From positions 1-64,000 of the forward strand of contig LVVQ01000001.1 of the NCBI GenBank assembly GCA_006954405.1: 64,000 nucleotides of DNA, given 5' to 3'. Shown in pieces: positions 18,528 to 26,996 of this stretch (position 1 is its first letter; every line of letters begins with the position of its first letter). The notes under the pieces were generated by a model. That model searched no databases, was not told where the DNA came from, and saw only the letters and a list, made by a program, of their open reading frames with translations. A program made the position numbers and the translations under genes. The DNA comes from Candidatus Methanarcanum hacksteinii (lineage in GTDB: Archaea; Thermoplasmatota; Thermoplasmata; Methanomassiliicoccales; Methanomethylophilaceae).

Positions 18528-19217
18528 TCATGCCTTCAATATGTCACGTGCATTCTTCGATACGATGTCAGATAGCTCAAAGACATCCATCCCTAACACG
18601 GATGCCACCTTGCATATGTGCTCATGCATATCCATGACACCATCATAATGGTCAGATTCCAACAACAATCTGTCCTTCGGTATGGAGTTGATGATATCAT
18701 GCACCTTCTCGATGGGTTTTTTGAATAATCTTGGAGATATCGAAAGACAACAACCGCGTTGTACGAACGCGTTTACGAAACCCGCCGGTGCATCATATGA
18801 ATGTATGATCGTTCTGATATCATGTCCTTTCAACGCTGAGAGGACATCATCCGTCGAACGGACCATGTGGATGGATGCTATCCTATTCATCCTTGATGCT
18901 ACATCCAATTGTTCTTCGAATATCTTCAAGGCATCATGTCCTGAACGCGTTCCATCGAGACCTATCTCGCCCACATTCGCCTCGGGATACTTCTCCAGGA
19001 TCTTTACCAATACATCCTCTCCGTCATATTCATCGGAATACCACGGATGGGTACCGAAGAATGGAACCACTCTCTTGTCGGATTGCATCAACTCTTCCAA
19101 AGAAATCCAATCCGATGGCCTGGATGCGTTGCAGAACAACAGTCCTGCCTCTGATATGTCCCTGTAACCTACGCCGAATCCAGCGTTTGAGATGTGGAGA
19201 TGCGCATCCGTGAACAT
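18528..19217 (-). CDS. TatD-family metal-dependent hydrolase
   Basis: 229 residues. Metal ligands of the TatD/amidohydrolase fold are in place: DAHLHIS at the N-terminus, a glutamate in VGEIGLDG, histidines in IHMV and IIHSYDAP, and an aspartate in LLESDHYDG. It is somewhat short for TatD (about 260). TatD proteins are 3'-5' DNA exonucleases, but archaeal members are varied and the substrate here is unknown. A TatD-associated radical SAM protein is encoded at 52.8 kb, not next to it. Confidence 0.85.
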   Translation of the reverse strand: MFTDAHLHISNAGFGVGYRDISEAGLLFCNASRPSDWISLEELMQSDKRVVPFFGTHPWYSDEYDGEDVLVKILEKYPEANVGEIGLDGTRSGHDALKIFEEQLDVASRMNRIASIHMVRSTDDVLSALKGHDIRTIIHSYDAPAGFVNAFVQRGCCLSISPRLFKKPIEKVHDIINSIPKDRLLLESDHYDGVMDMHEHICKVASVLGMDVFELSDIVSKNARDILKA

Positions 19218-19262
19218 GTCTCTGTAAATGTGATATCGAGTTTAGAAACTGTCGGACACTAT

Positions 19263-19298
19263 TGAAAAAGGAGGGCCTGCGGACAGACATGTCCGCAG
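19263..19298 (-). terminator. Terminator after the two-repeat surface protein
   Basis: Perfect 9-bp stem CTGCGGACA / TGTCCGCAG with loop GACA (19277-19298), followed on the minus strand by CCTTTTTC. It lies 30 bases beyond the stop codon at 19328. Confidence 0.7.
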
Positions 19299-19327
19299 TA
19301 AATTGTTTAAGGGAAATGAATGAATCT

Positions 19328-20389
19328 TCACTTCTTTCTAAGGAAGAAGAACACACCTATTGCGAGGAGTGCGACTACAGCGACGACGACACCGACGATG
19401 AGTCCTGTGTTACCGTCATCCGACTTGTAACCTGTTGTGGACTCGGAGATTTCCTTTATGTATTGGTATGCTCCAGGATATCCTGTGTCCTTCCATGTCT
19501 TCTTCTCAGCATCTGAGAGTGCATTGTACACATCTGGACCGATGTAACCATTTCCAGTAGCAAGTGCGATCGTATCATTGAGATAATCTGTCTCTGTCTT
19601 TTCTACAGCCACCCATTTTCCATCCTTTGCGTAGAATGTAGCATTGATTCCAGTCTTCAACCAACCTGATGACAAGAATACGACGTCAACAAATCCTTCG
19701 TTTGCAAGTGCCTCATTGGCATTTGCAACGAAAGATTTCAATGTCTTCAATGTCTGGAATTCGATCCATTTTGACGATACATCCTTTCCATCTGCACCAA
19801 TGACCTCTACAAATATGTGACTTGTGAATTCTGCAGGGAACTCTTTGGGTACATCTGTTGTTTTTGCTTCGAGGATAGTTTTGACATATGCATAGTCAGG
19901 GTAACCTTCACCCATATCAGACTTTGCCCAGAATTTCTGATTTTCTCCGAGAGCATCATACACCTCTTTAGAGATGAAACCATTACCAAGAGCTATTCCT
20001 GCATATGTTGCAGGAGGATACTGAAGTTTTGTATCTTCGACTTTTACCCACTCTTTTCCATCTTCGCTACCGACAAAACATGAATTCTTCGCCGTACCGT
20101 TATATTTCAGGCTCAGATATTTTCCATTCACAAATTGAAGTTCTGGGTATCCATAAAATTTGAATGCTTTGTTAGCTTCTTCTACATAATTCTCAAGCTC
20201 AGCTGTTGATGTAAACTTGATCCAGTCTGTACTTGTGACCATACCGTCTTCGTTCACGATTTCAATGTAGAAATAGTGCACCTTATTGTCATCTGCAGAC
20301 GTGTCTGCGTCACTCACGACACAAACGACAGCAGTGAGACAGAACATGGCGACGACAGCCATTGTCAACGCTTTGAATTTTCCGTTCAT
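19328..20389 (-). CDS. Two-repeat surface protein, membrane-anchored, divergent to corrinoid transporter
   Basis: 353 residues: signal peptide (hydrophobic 9-25, cleaved before an acidic DADTSADD stretch), two homologous repeats of about 130-140 residues (about 35-170 and 190-320), and a C-terminal transmembrane helix followed by Arg-Lys-Lys. Each repeat has a strand-rich first part (FYIEIVNEDG / IFVEVIGADG, then a (T/S)xWI(K/E)F motif), a central YG/GF segment, and a closing helical part (ALGNGFISKEVYDALGENQK / ATGNGYIGPDVYNALSDAEK). I do not recognise a named family. It is divergently transcribed from the btuF-like gene with matched palindromic operators, so it is probably a surface component of the same uptake system. 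Confidence 0.75.
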   Translation of the reverse strand: MNGKFKALTMAVVAMFCLTAVVCVVSDADTSADDNKVHYFYIEIVNEDGMVTSTDWIKFTSTAELENYVEEANKAFKFYGYPELQFVNGKYLSLKYNGTAKNSCFVGSEDGKEWVKVEDTKLQYPPATYAGIALGNGFISKEVYDALGENQKFWAKSDMGEGYPDYAYVKTILEAKTTDVPKEFPAEFTSHIFVEVIGADGKDVSSKWIEFQTLKTLKSFVANANEALANEGFVDVVFLSSGWLKTGINATFYAKDGKWVAVEKTETDYLNDTIALATGNGYIGPDVYNALSDAEKKTWKDTGYPGAYQYIKEISESTTGYKSDDGNTGLIVGVVVAVVALLAIGVFFFLRKK

Positions 20390-20403
20390 GATAATAACCC
20401 TTA

Positions 20404-20420
20404 TTGGATATTATATCCAA
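20404..20420. promoter_or_regulatory. Palindromic operator over the TATA box of the surface-protein gene
   Basis: TTGGATATTATATCCAA, a perfect inverted repeat with 8-base arms around a central T, centred 23 bases upstream of the ATG at 20389 and containing the TATA box of that gene. Confidence 0.65.
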
Positions 20421-20429
20421 ATTGAATGC

Positions 20430-20451
20430 TCCAAAATATAAACCTTTTGGA
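20430..20451. promoter_or_regulatory. Second inverted repeat in the divergent promoter region
   Basis: Arms TCCAAAA and TTTTGGA separated by eight bases, sharing the TCCAA/TTGGA half-site of its neighbour at 20404-20420. Confidence 0.5.
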
Positions 20452-20501
20452 TTACTGGTCCAATAATTATCACGTCATACATAGAATTTAATAGAATGCT
20501 G

Positions 20502-20516
20502 GATATTGGCAATATC
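20502..20516. promoter_or_regulatory. Palindromic operator at the btuF-like promoter
   Basis: GATATTGGCAATATC, 7-base arms with a central G, centred 22 bases upstream of the btuF-like ATG at 20531. This mirrors the placement of the palindrome on the other side, and TCCAA follows it. Confidence 0.55.
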
Positions 20517-20530
20517 ATCCAATTGATACG

Positions 20531-21922
20531 ATGAAAGATCCTGTGAATGACAATTCCAAAAAACAGCGGAAAATGACCGTTAATCAGGTCAAAGTCTACT
20601 CCACAGTGTCGATAATCCTAATCGGAATATTACTGTCGGGGATCGTATCACTGCAAACGAGCGAGAGTTCTCTAGCGCATGCGAATGGCATCCTGATAGA
20701 TTTCGAGAAATACGACACGACATGGTTCGAATACGACCTCAATGTCTCTCACAACCCCATCTCGCTCCTTGACAAATGTTGCAAAGAGAACAATTACGAA
20801 TACACGGTGGAGAAGGGTGTCGTCACTGAGATTAACGGGGTATCGAATAACGACACACATTCGTGGGGATTGTGGTATGTGGTGAAGAACTCCACATCAT
20901 GGTCGAAATCCGATTCCTATGATATCGATATGAGGAACTATTCCATAGTCGCATGGGCATACAGGGATTCGGAAACGACCCCGACAGTAGCAGTCGATGC
21001 CACGGGCGTCAGCATCTATGGTTATCCGCAAGCCATGCGCATCGTCACACTATCTCCCGTAGCCACAGAGACCGTTGGCGCATTGAAGGCCACCGGTGCC
21101 ATCGTCGGCATGGATTATTACAGCAATTACCCCAACTCTCTCAATAAAGCGAGGACGGAGGGAAGGACCGCCACAGTGGGGACATACACCGACCCCAGCT
21201 ACGAATTGATCATGAAACAGTCCCCGGACATCGTCATTGCGGACAGTACACAGTACAATCAAGTACAGGTAGCGAAGGCCATCAGGGATGCGGGCGTGAA
21301 CTCCGTTGCACTCTACCAAGGAGAGGATATGGACACCATCTACGATAACACATTCATCGTAGGAACGGCCATAGGATACGAGATGACCGCAAAGAACATC
21401 ATAGCCGAGGATGGACTCGGGGCGAAAGCGGTCGCATCCAAGGTCGCGTTCACCGATAAGAAAAGGGTCATGGTAGCACTCTCGCCGGACAGCGCACCGT
21501 ATGTCGCTGGAAACTACACCTACGTCAACGACATCATCAACACGATATCTGCAGAGAATGCATTCGGTTCGATGAAAGGATGGGCGCATGCGAACACCGA
21601 GATGATCGCTCAGAAGAATGCTGATGTCATAATCATCATAACAGAATCGTACAAAGCGACACAGGCCGAATGGGATTACATGTACTCGCATCTCCCTGAC
21701 GCGTGGAAGTTGACGAATGCGTACGCTAACAAAGAAATATATCTGGTCACAGGAAAGGCGGCTGACCTGGCATCACGTGCGGCGCCCAGATTCCCGCAAC
21801 TCTCTGAACTCTTAGCCGAGATCATCCATCCGGATTCATTCGAGACCGAGGTCCCGAAATACATCGGTGATGAATACAGAGATTACCTCACGATCACCAA
21901 ATACCTATCATACGACAACTGA
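20531..21922 (+). CDS. Corrinoid-type ABC transporter binding protein with transcobalamin-like N-terminal domain
   Basis: 463 residues. An N-terminal membrane segment (about 23-45) anchors it outside. Residues about 50-150 resemble the DUF4430/transcobalamin C-terminal-like beta domain (SLLDKCCKENNYEYTV, then HSWGLWYVVKN and YSIVAWAYRD). From residue about 175 it is a BtuF/FepB-type periplasmic-binding domain: RIVTLSPVATETVGAL, then QSPDIVIADS and the C-terminal lobe. It is the first gene of an operon with a propeller protein, a BtuC-like permease and a BtuD-like ATPase, just before cobalamin salvage genes. The ligand is therefore most likely a corrinoid, although iron-siderophore proteins share this fold. 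Confidence 0.85.
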   Translation: MKDPVNDNSKKQRKMTVNQVKVYSTVSIILIGILLSGIVSLQTSESSLAHANGILIDFEKYDTTWFEYDLNVSHNPISLLDKCCKENNYEYTVEKGVVTEINGVSNNDTHSWGLWYVVKNSTSWSKSDSYDIDMRNYSIVAWAYRDSETTPTVAVDATGVSIYGYPQAMRIVTLSPVATETVGALKATGAIVGMDYYSNYPNSLNKARTEGRTATVGTYTDPSYELIMKQSPDIVIADSTQYNQVQVAKAIRDAGVNSVALYQGEDMDTIYDNTFIVGTAIGYEMTAKNIIAEDGLGAKAVASKVAFTDKKRVMVALSPDSAPYVAGNYTYVNDIINTISAENAFGSMKGWAHANTEMIAQKNADVIIIITESYKATQAEWDYMYSHLPDAWKLTNAYANKEIYLVTGKAADLASRAAPRFPQLSELLAEIIHPDSFETEVPKYIGDEYRDYLTITKYLSYDN

Positions 21923-21933
21923 GGAGGAGCTAA

Positions 21934-23703
21934 ATGAATAGAAAGGCGACAGGAATCATCACACTCATCGCTGTGGCGATGATCCTCATAGTCCCCTTGT
22001 CTTCGATATCGTCGGACGGCGATGAGACACAAGGGGGCAAATTCATGCTCGACGAAGGCAACGGTGCCAAGACATGGTTCGATGCCGCGAAGGGCGACAC
22101 ATATAGCGATATCATAAGAGAGACGCTGGAAGCCAACGGACATACCTGTACGATATCCGGGGCGAGCATCACGATCGATGGGAAGACGACGAATACTGTG
22201 GGTACAGGCTCAGGCAGTTCGTCAGATGTCATCAAGATCCCTGGATCGTCCACCATCAAGGTAATATCGAAATGGATCCCCTATGAATGGAATGATGGAA
22301 AGAACAGATGGGATGTCGTCGCCGATCTCTCCGCTCCCTACTCCTCAGGCCACATAGCGATCGGTTTCTATCCAGAAGGCATCGTACCGTCCGAGACTCC
22401 ATACAACCAATCGGTCACATGCATGGGATATGATGCCAAGGCATCCAACAGCCAAACCGCGATCATATCTGAAGATGGTCCGAAGGTCAATTGGGCCGAA
22501 CTCGGATGGGATGGTGTGACATACGGCTCCATCACTGACACCAACACCAGCACAGGCATGGGATCCGATGGGGCCACATACACTGGAGCATATGCACAGG
22601 TGCTGATAGCAGGCGGATATGCATTCATCAAATACGGCCTAGATAACGATAGGAGTAGTACCGCAGCCCTCGTCTGCAGAGATATCGCGACAGGCGCCGT
22701 GAAATGGTTCTTCAAGTATCCGAGAGCATATTATGAGACAAGCAACTTCATAATCGTCGGCGACCACGTCATAGTACAGAGCTCCGCAGGCTTAGAAGGG
22801 GAGACCACGAGTTCCGTGGGTTCGATCTACAAGATCAACTGGAGAACTAGCAGCGGTCTTGCCACACCGGAGAAGACACTCACAGGAATCCCAGGTACGC
22901 TGACGGATTATCCTGCAGTCGGTTATGACGGGTATGCTGGTGCAAGTGGTGTCACATCACTCGTGTATGACTCCGGAGCAATATTCACCCTAGGATCGAA
23001 CGGCATGGTCTACTGTTTCGACTTCGATCTGAATCCCGTATGGTCATACCACACCAATGGCAGAGCCTATTACTCTGCTCCCGTGGTATACAACAATCTA
23101 CTCTTCGCCGGTATGCTCGATGGACATCTGTACATATTGGACAAGAACCTCGGCACGCTGAAGACGGACATAGAGGTCTATCAAGCCGACTACAAAGGAG
23201 ATATTATCGGATCGGTCACCATGCCATCGATCGTTGAATCCGACGGTAAATACTACATCTTCTGCACATTCTCGGATGGACGTGGAATGAGTGCACAGTT
23301 GTATGGTAACGCACTCTACGAATACGATGGGGAAAGCGATGTCAAGACCATCGTTGAACCCAAGGACAGAGGATACGGAAGTCTCGGAAGGATGACCGCT
23401 GTCGAAACTGGTGATTTCAAAGGCGTGTACTTCGAGGGTAACAAGAAACTGTTCCGTATGAACCTCAACGGGAACATCTCCATATTGAACAAGGATGTGA
23501 ACACATCACACTCATATCTCGTTCTGATCAATGGAGATAAGTTGGCCGCGACCAGTTATACGAAAGGTACGGCATTGATGGAATTCGACCTCGAAGGTAA
23601 CATCATAGGCAAGTATCTCGAGGATGAGAAATACCAACACTACTGCATGGCAGGACTCACTGTCTTCATGGCGGATTCATCTATGGAAACGATTCAAGCG
23701 TGA
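21934..23703 (+). CDS. Surface PQQ-like beta-propeller protein; 3' end looks frameshifted
   Basis: 589 residues as read. Signal segment at 7-25, then a domain (about 35-125) with a weak resemblance to the transcobalamin-like domain of the preceding protein (TWFDAAKGDTYSDIIRETL), then a PQQ/YVTN-type beta-propeller (about 150-580) with blades such as GMVYCFDFDLNPVWSYHT and GHLYILDKNLG. The reading frame ends in SSMETIQA with no anchor. In the -1 frame the same DNA reads HGGFIYGNDSSVISIRGGFG, a good closing blade, and runs without a stop into the next ORF, which begins with a transmembrane anchor. A one-base loss near 23,667 would explain this. As annotated, the stop overlaps a GTG start of the permease (GTGA). 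Confidence 0.75.
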   Translation: MNRKATGIITLIAVAMILIVPLSSISSDGDETQGGKFMLDEGNGAKTWFDAAKGDTYSDIIRETLEANGHTCTISGASITIDGKTTNTVGTGSGSSSDVIKIPGSSTIKVISKWIPYEWNDGKNRWDVVADLSAPYSSGHIAIGFYPEGIVPSETPYNQSVTCMGYDAKASNSQTAIISEDGPKVNWAELGWDGVTYGSITDTNTSTGMGSDGATYTGAYAQVLIAGGYAFIKYGLDNDRSSTAALVCRDIATGAVKWFFKYPRAYYETSNFIIVGDHVIVQSSAGLEGETTSSVGSIYKINWRTSSGLATPEKTLTGIPGTLTDYPAVGYDGYAGASGVTSLVYDSGAIFTLGSNGMVYCFDFDLNPVWSYHTNGRAYYSAPVVYNNLLFAGMLDGHLYILDKNLGTLKTDIEVYQADYKGDIIGSVTMPSIVESDGKYYIFCTFSDGRGMSAQLYGNALYEYDGESDVKTIVEPKDRGYGSLGRMTAVETGDFKGVYFEGNKKLFRMNLNGNISILNKDVNTSHSYLVLINGDKLAATSYTKGTALMEFDLEGNIIGKYLEDEKYQHYCMAGLTVFMADSSMETIQA

Positions 23704-24962
23704 TATCCATCAGAGGGGGGTTCGGAGATGGTTCGCCCGATCCGATCCCTGAGCAAGGCCTAGCCCCATGGCAGGTACTTCTGATCGTGTTGGGTGCATT
23801 AGCTATCATATTGACATTGGCATACGTAGGCATGAGATACGGTCTGAAATGGGAACGCCCCTGGAATCACATCGTATCATCCATCAACAACTTCCTGTTC
23901 GGCGAGGAATACTCGCACAACACACTGTCAAGACACCGCCTGTGGTTGGTCATGGGCATCGGATTGACACTCACACTCATCGCTGCGATAGCATCATTGT
24001 GCATAGGCCCCACCACTACGTTAGGTGTCGGAGAGATGTTCCAAAACCTCTTCTCCGCGATAGGTAAAGGCGGGAACAATCTCACATACAACGAACTGAT
24101 GGTATACAGCGCAAGGCTTCCAAGAACGTTGGTCGCGATAGCTGTCGGTGTGGGATTGTCGGTCGCGGGTGCGATGTATCAAGCCATAATCAGGAACCCG
24201 TTGGTCGACCCGTACATAATGGGTGTGTCCTCGGGTGCAGGTACCGCGGCCATAGCTGTGATATCATTCGATTTCACATTCTTCGGTCTGTTCCCTGCGC
24301 ATTCGATATATCTCACAGCATTCACCGCTGCGGTCGGAGGCATACTCGCATTCATGTGCACCATGTTGCTTGCAACGAAAGCAGGAGGGACATCCATCAA
24401 CTACGTCCTCTCAGGAGTGATCGTGGGATTAGTGTTCTCCGCAGCACAGACACTTATGTTGACGTTCGCGGGCAACCACGTCACAGGTGCCCTCTCATGG
24501 TTATACGGTTCATTCTCCGAGATAACATGGTCCAAGGTATGGTTGGTGTTGATACCATCGTTCGCGATGTCATTCGCCGTACTGTTCTGGGCGAAGGAGT
24601 TCAACCTCGTACTGTTGGGTGAGGATCAGGCAAGACAGATGGGACTCAACGTCAAAAGATTCAACAGATGGATGCTCATAATCGCATCCGTGCTGACATC
24701 GATCTGCGTAGCGTTCGTAGGTATCATCGGATTCGTGGGATTGGTCATCCCTCACCTGTGCCGTATGATGCTCGGAGGAGACCACAGGTTGGTATTGCCG
24801 ACTTCGATGGCATTCGGAGGATTCCTGATGATCGTCGCAGACATAGCGTCAAGGATGCTCGTTCCAGGATTCGAACTCCCTGTCGGAGCCATAACAACGA
24901 TAATAGGCGTACCTGTGTTCGCCTATCTCCTTATCAAGAGGGGGAAGATGTATGACGGATGA
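23700..24962 (+). CDS. BtuC/FecCD-type ABC permease with extra N-terminal anchor segment
   Basis: 420 residues from a GTG start, versus about 330-350 for the family. The first 80 residues are unusual: an extracellular-looking Gly/Pro-rich stalk (GGFGDGSPDPIPEQG), a transmembrane helix (about 27-47) and a cytosolic basic linker, which together look like the tail of the preceding propeller protein. From about residue 85 it is a regular FecCD permease with ten expected helices; motifs include RLPRTLVAIAVG, AIIRNPLVDPYIMGVSSGAG and GFVGLVIPHLCRMM. It imports the corrinoid with the binding protein and ATPase. A stalk-anchor-permease order keeps the topology consistent for a fused propeller-permease polypeptide. 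Confidence 0.88.
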   Translation: MISIRGGFGDGSPDPIPEQGLAPWQVLLIVLGALAIILTLAYVGMRYGLKWERPWNHIVSSINNFLFGEEYSHNTLSRHRLWLVMGIGLTLTLIAAIASLCIGPTTTLGVGEMFQNLFSAIGKGGNNLTYNELMVYSARLPRTLVAIAVGVGLSVAGAMYQAIIRNPLVDPYIMGVSSGAGTAAIAVISFDFTFFGLFPAHSIYLTAFTAAVGGILAFMCTMLLATKAGGTSINYVLSGVIVGLVFSAAQTLMLTFAGNHVTGALSWLYGSFSEITWSKVWLVLIPSFAMSFAVLFWAKEFNLVLLGEDQARQMGLNVKRFNRWMLIIASVLTSICVAFVGIIGFVGLVIPHLCRMMLGGDHRLVLPTSMAFGGFLMIVADIASRMLVPGFELPVGAITTIIGVPVFAYLLIKRGKMYDG

Positions 24963-25788
24963 AATCCCGCTGTTGGAGGTCAAGGACCTTCAGAAATACT
25001 ATGAGGACGGCTATCATGCCGTCAGAGGCGTATCGTACAAGATAGGATCAGGGTTGTTGGTAGGTCTCATCGGACCCAATGGTTGTGGAAAGACCACGAT
25101 GATGAAATGCATCAACAGATTGCATGACCCGACATCCGGCAACATCTTCATCGACGGAGAGAGCGTATTGAATAAAAGTCCGGGAGAGGTGGCGAAGATC
25201 GTCGCCAACGTTCCCGCTGAACTCAGAACTAGTTTCGGTCTGACGGTCTTCGAGACCGTCATGCTGGGAAGATATCCCTATCTCAAGAACGTATGGTGGG
25301 AGACGAAGGAGGATGAAACATTCGTCGAGGAATGCCTGAAGAAGTTCGGCGTGTATCACCTTAGGAATCGTCCGCTGCATATGCTATCCTCCGGAGAACA
25401 ACAACGTGTACTGATCGCTAAAGCGTACGTCCAACAACCTAGGCTGATGCTTGTAGATGAACCTACGTCACACCTCGATATGAAATACAAACTCGACGTG
25501 ATGGAATACCTCCGTGCGATGGTCAAGAAGAACATGACCATCCTTGTCGCTGAACATGATATCTCTCTGATGGCTAGGTATTGTGACCTGTGTATCATAA
25601 TGAAGAAAGGTGAGATCGTTGCGATGGGCGACCCGAAGAAGGTCATAACATCCGAACTCATCGAGGACGTGTATGAGGTATCCGCATCCGTTGGATTGGA
25701 TAAGGACGGAGAACTGTATGTATTGCCGAAGAGATATCACGATAAGGACTACCAATACCACTTGAATACTTTCAAAGATGATGAATGA
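24952..25788 (+). CDS. BtuD/FecE-type ABC transporter ATPase
   Basis: 278 residues. Walker A GPNGCGKTT, signature MLSSGEQQRV, Walker B LMLVDEPTSHLD with the catalytic glutamate, and the switch histidine in VAEHDISL are all intact. It overlaps the permease gene by 11 bases. A C-terminal extension of about 40 residues follows the ATPase core. It powers the presumed corrinoid importer. Confidence 0.9.
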   Translation: MTDEIPLLEVKDLQKYYEDGYHAVRGVSYKIGSGLLVGLIGPNGCGKTTMMKCINRLHDPTSGNIFIDGESVLNKSPGEVAKIVANVPAELRTSFGLTVFETVMLGRYPYLKNVWWETKEDETFVEECLKKFGVYHLRNRPLHMLSSGEQQRVLIAKAYVQQPRLMLVDEPTSHLDMKYKLDVMEYLRAMVKKNMTILVAEHDISLMARYCDLCIIMKKGEIVAMGDPKKVITSELIEDVYEVSASVGLDKDGELYVLPKRYHDKDYQYHLNTFKDDE

Positions 25789-25855
25789 TGGTGACATCTG
25801 GGTGATGGATGGCATAACATACCTACAATGATGCGATAGATGACAATCTCGTACA

Positions 25856-25864
25856 TTTATATCC
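25856..25864 (+). promoter_or_regulatory. TATA box of the cobD-cobY operon
   Basis: TTTATATCC centred 26 nt upstream of the cobD ATG at 25886, so the salvage genes have their own leaderless promoter separate from the transporter operon. Confidence 0.6.
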
Positions 25865-25885
25865 ATGAAATGATGTGTATGGACG

Positions 25886-26992
25886 ATGAATCCATCCATG
25901 TTGTCCAGAAAGACATTGCACGAATTGCCGATGACCATACACGGTGGACAGGCATGGAAGATCGGCGGCATAGAGGATTACAGTCACAATCTCAATCCAT
26001 TCGGACCGCCGGATGACATCAAGGACATAATATCATCATCCATCGATGGAATAGATCATTACCCCGATGACAACAGCACAGAACTGAAGGAAGCGATTTC
26101 CGAGAGATTCCATGTTGGAATAGAGAACATCATCATAGGTGCCGGTTCATCCGATATCATACGCATGTTCCCGAACACGTTCATCGAAGATGGTGAAACG
26201 GTCATAATCCCGAGTCCATCCTTCGCAGAGTATACGCACCAATGCAGGATAGTAGGTGCGAGAGTGATCACTCAAGATCTTGAATCCAAGGATGATTTCC
26301 ATATGGATTTCGATTTGCTCAAATCCAAGATCGATGACAATGTGAAGGCAGTCTACATCTGCAACCCCAACAACCCTACAGGAAGGATCGAGAGAAGGGA
26401 GGATATCCTGGACCTTGTCGAATATTGTGGAGACAAGGGGACATTCGTATTCCTTGACGAGACATTGTTGGAACTTGTACCGGAACACAAGGATATCTCA
26501 TGCATCGAATACGTTGACAGATATCCCAACCTCCTGGTCGCAGGTTCTCTCACGAAATCATTCGCCATCCCCGGAATACGTATAGGATTCGGATTCTCCA
26601 ATCCAGAGACGATATGTGAATTGAACAAGGTGCGCATGACATGGAATGTCGGTCAGATAGAACAGAAGGTAGCCACCGAACTCATACGCAACAGGATGGG
26701 ACATGTGGAGAAGGCCGCCGCATTGATGGCATCCGAAGCGAGATGGATGTATCAGCAATTGACGGATATCGGACTCCCCATAAGGATGACGGACTCATAC
26801 TTCTTCTTCGATTCCATGCGCCCATCAGGCATGGATGGACATCAATTCGTTGAAAGGATGCTCAAGAACAACATAATGGTGCGCGATTGCGCATCATTCG
26901 GTATAAGATTCACAGATTACGTCAGATTCTGCGTGAAGGACAGGATACGCAACGAAAGATTCGTCGAAGCTGCCAGGAACGCATTGAGGTGA
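25886..26992 (+). CDS. cobD: Threonine-phosphate decarboxylase-like PLP enzyme
   Basis: 368 residues. It is a class I/II aminotransferase fold close to HisC: HGGQAWKIGG at the N-terminus (the HGG motif of CobD), CNPNNPTGR, and the PLP lysine in SLTKSFAIPGIRIG. A true HisC is encoded in the his operon at 46.7 kb, and this gene is followed by cbiB, cbiZ, cobS and cobY. It is therefore assigned as the L-threonine-O-3-phosphate decarboxylase that makes the aminopropanol-phosphate linker of cobalamin. The gap to cbiB is four bases. Confidence 0.85.
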   Translation: MNPSMLSRKTLHELPMTIHGGQAWKIGGIEDYSHNLNPFGPPDDIKDIISSSIDGIDHYPDDNSTELKEAISERFHVGIENIIIGAGSSDIIRMFPNTFIEDGETVIIPSPSFAEYTHQCRIVGARVITQDLESKDDFHMDFDLLKSKIDDNVKAVYICNPNNPTGRIERREDILDLVEYCGDKGTFVFLDETLLELVPEHKDISCIEYVDRYPNLLVAGSLTKSFAIPGIRIGFGFSNPETICELNKVRMTWNVGQIEQKVATELIRNRMGHVEKAAALMASEARWMYQQLTDIGLPIRMTDSYFFFDSMRPSGMDGHQFVERMLKNNIMVRDCASFGIRFTDYVRFCVKDRIRNERFVEAARNALR

Positions 26993-26996
26993 TCCG

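Noticed and set aside
20531..25788. Reading the ABC system as an iron-siderophore importer
   Set aside because: The fold alone cannot exclude it, but cbiZ-cbiB-cobS-cobY directly downstream makes corrinoid the better supported substrate; kept as an alternative only.
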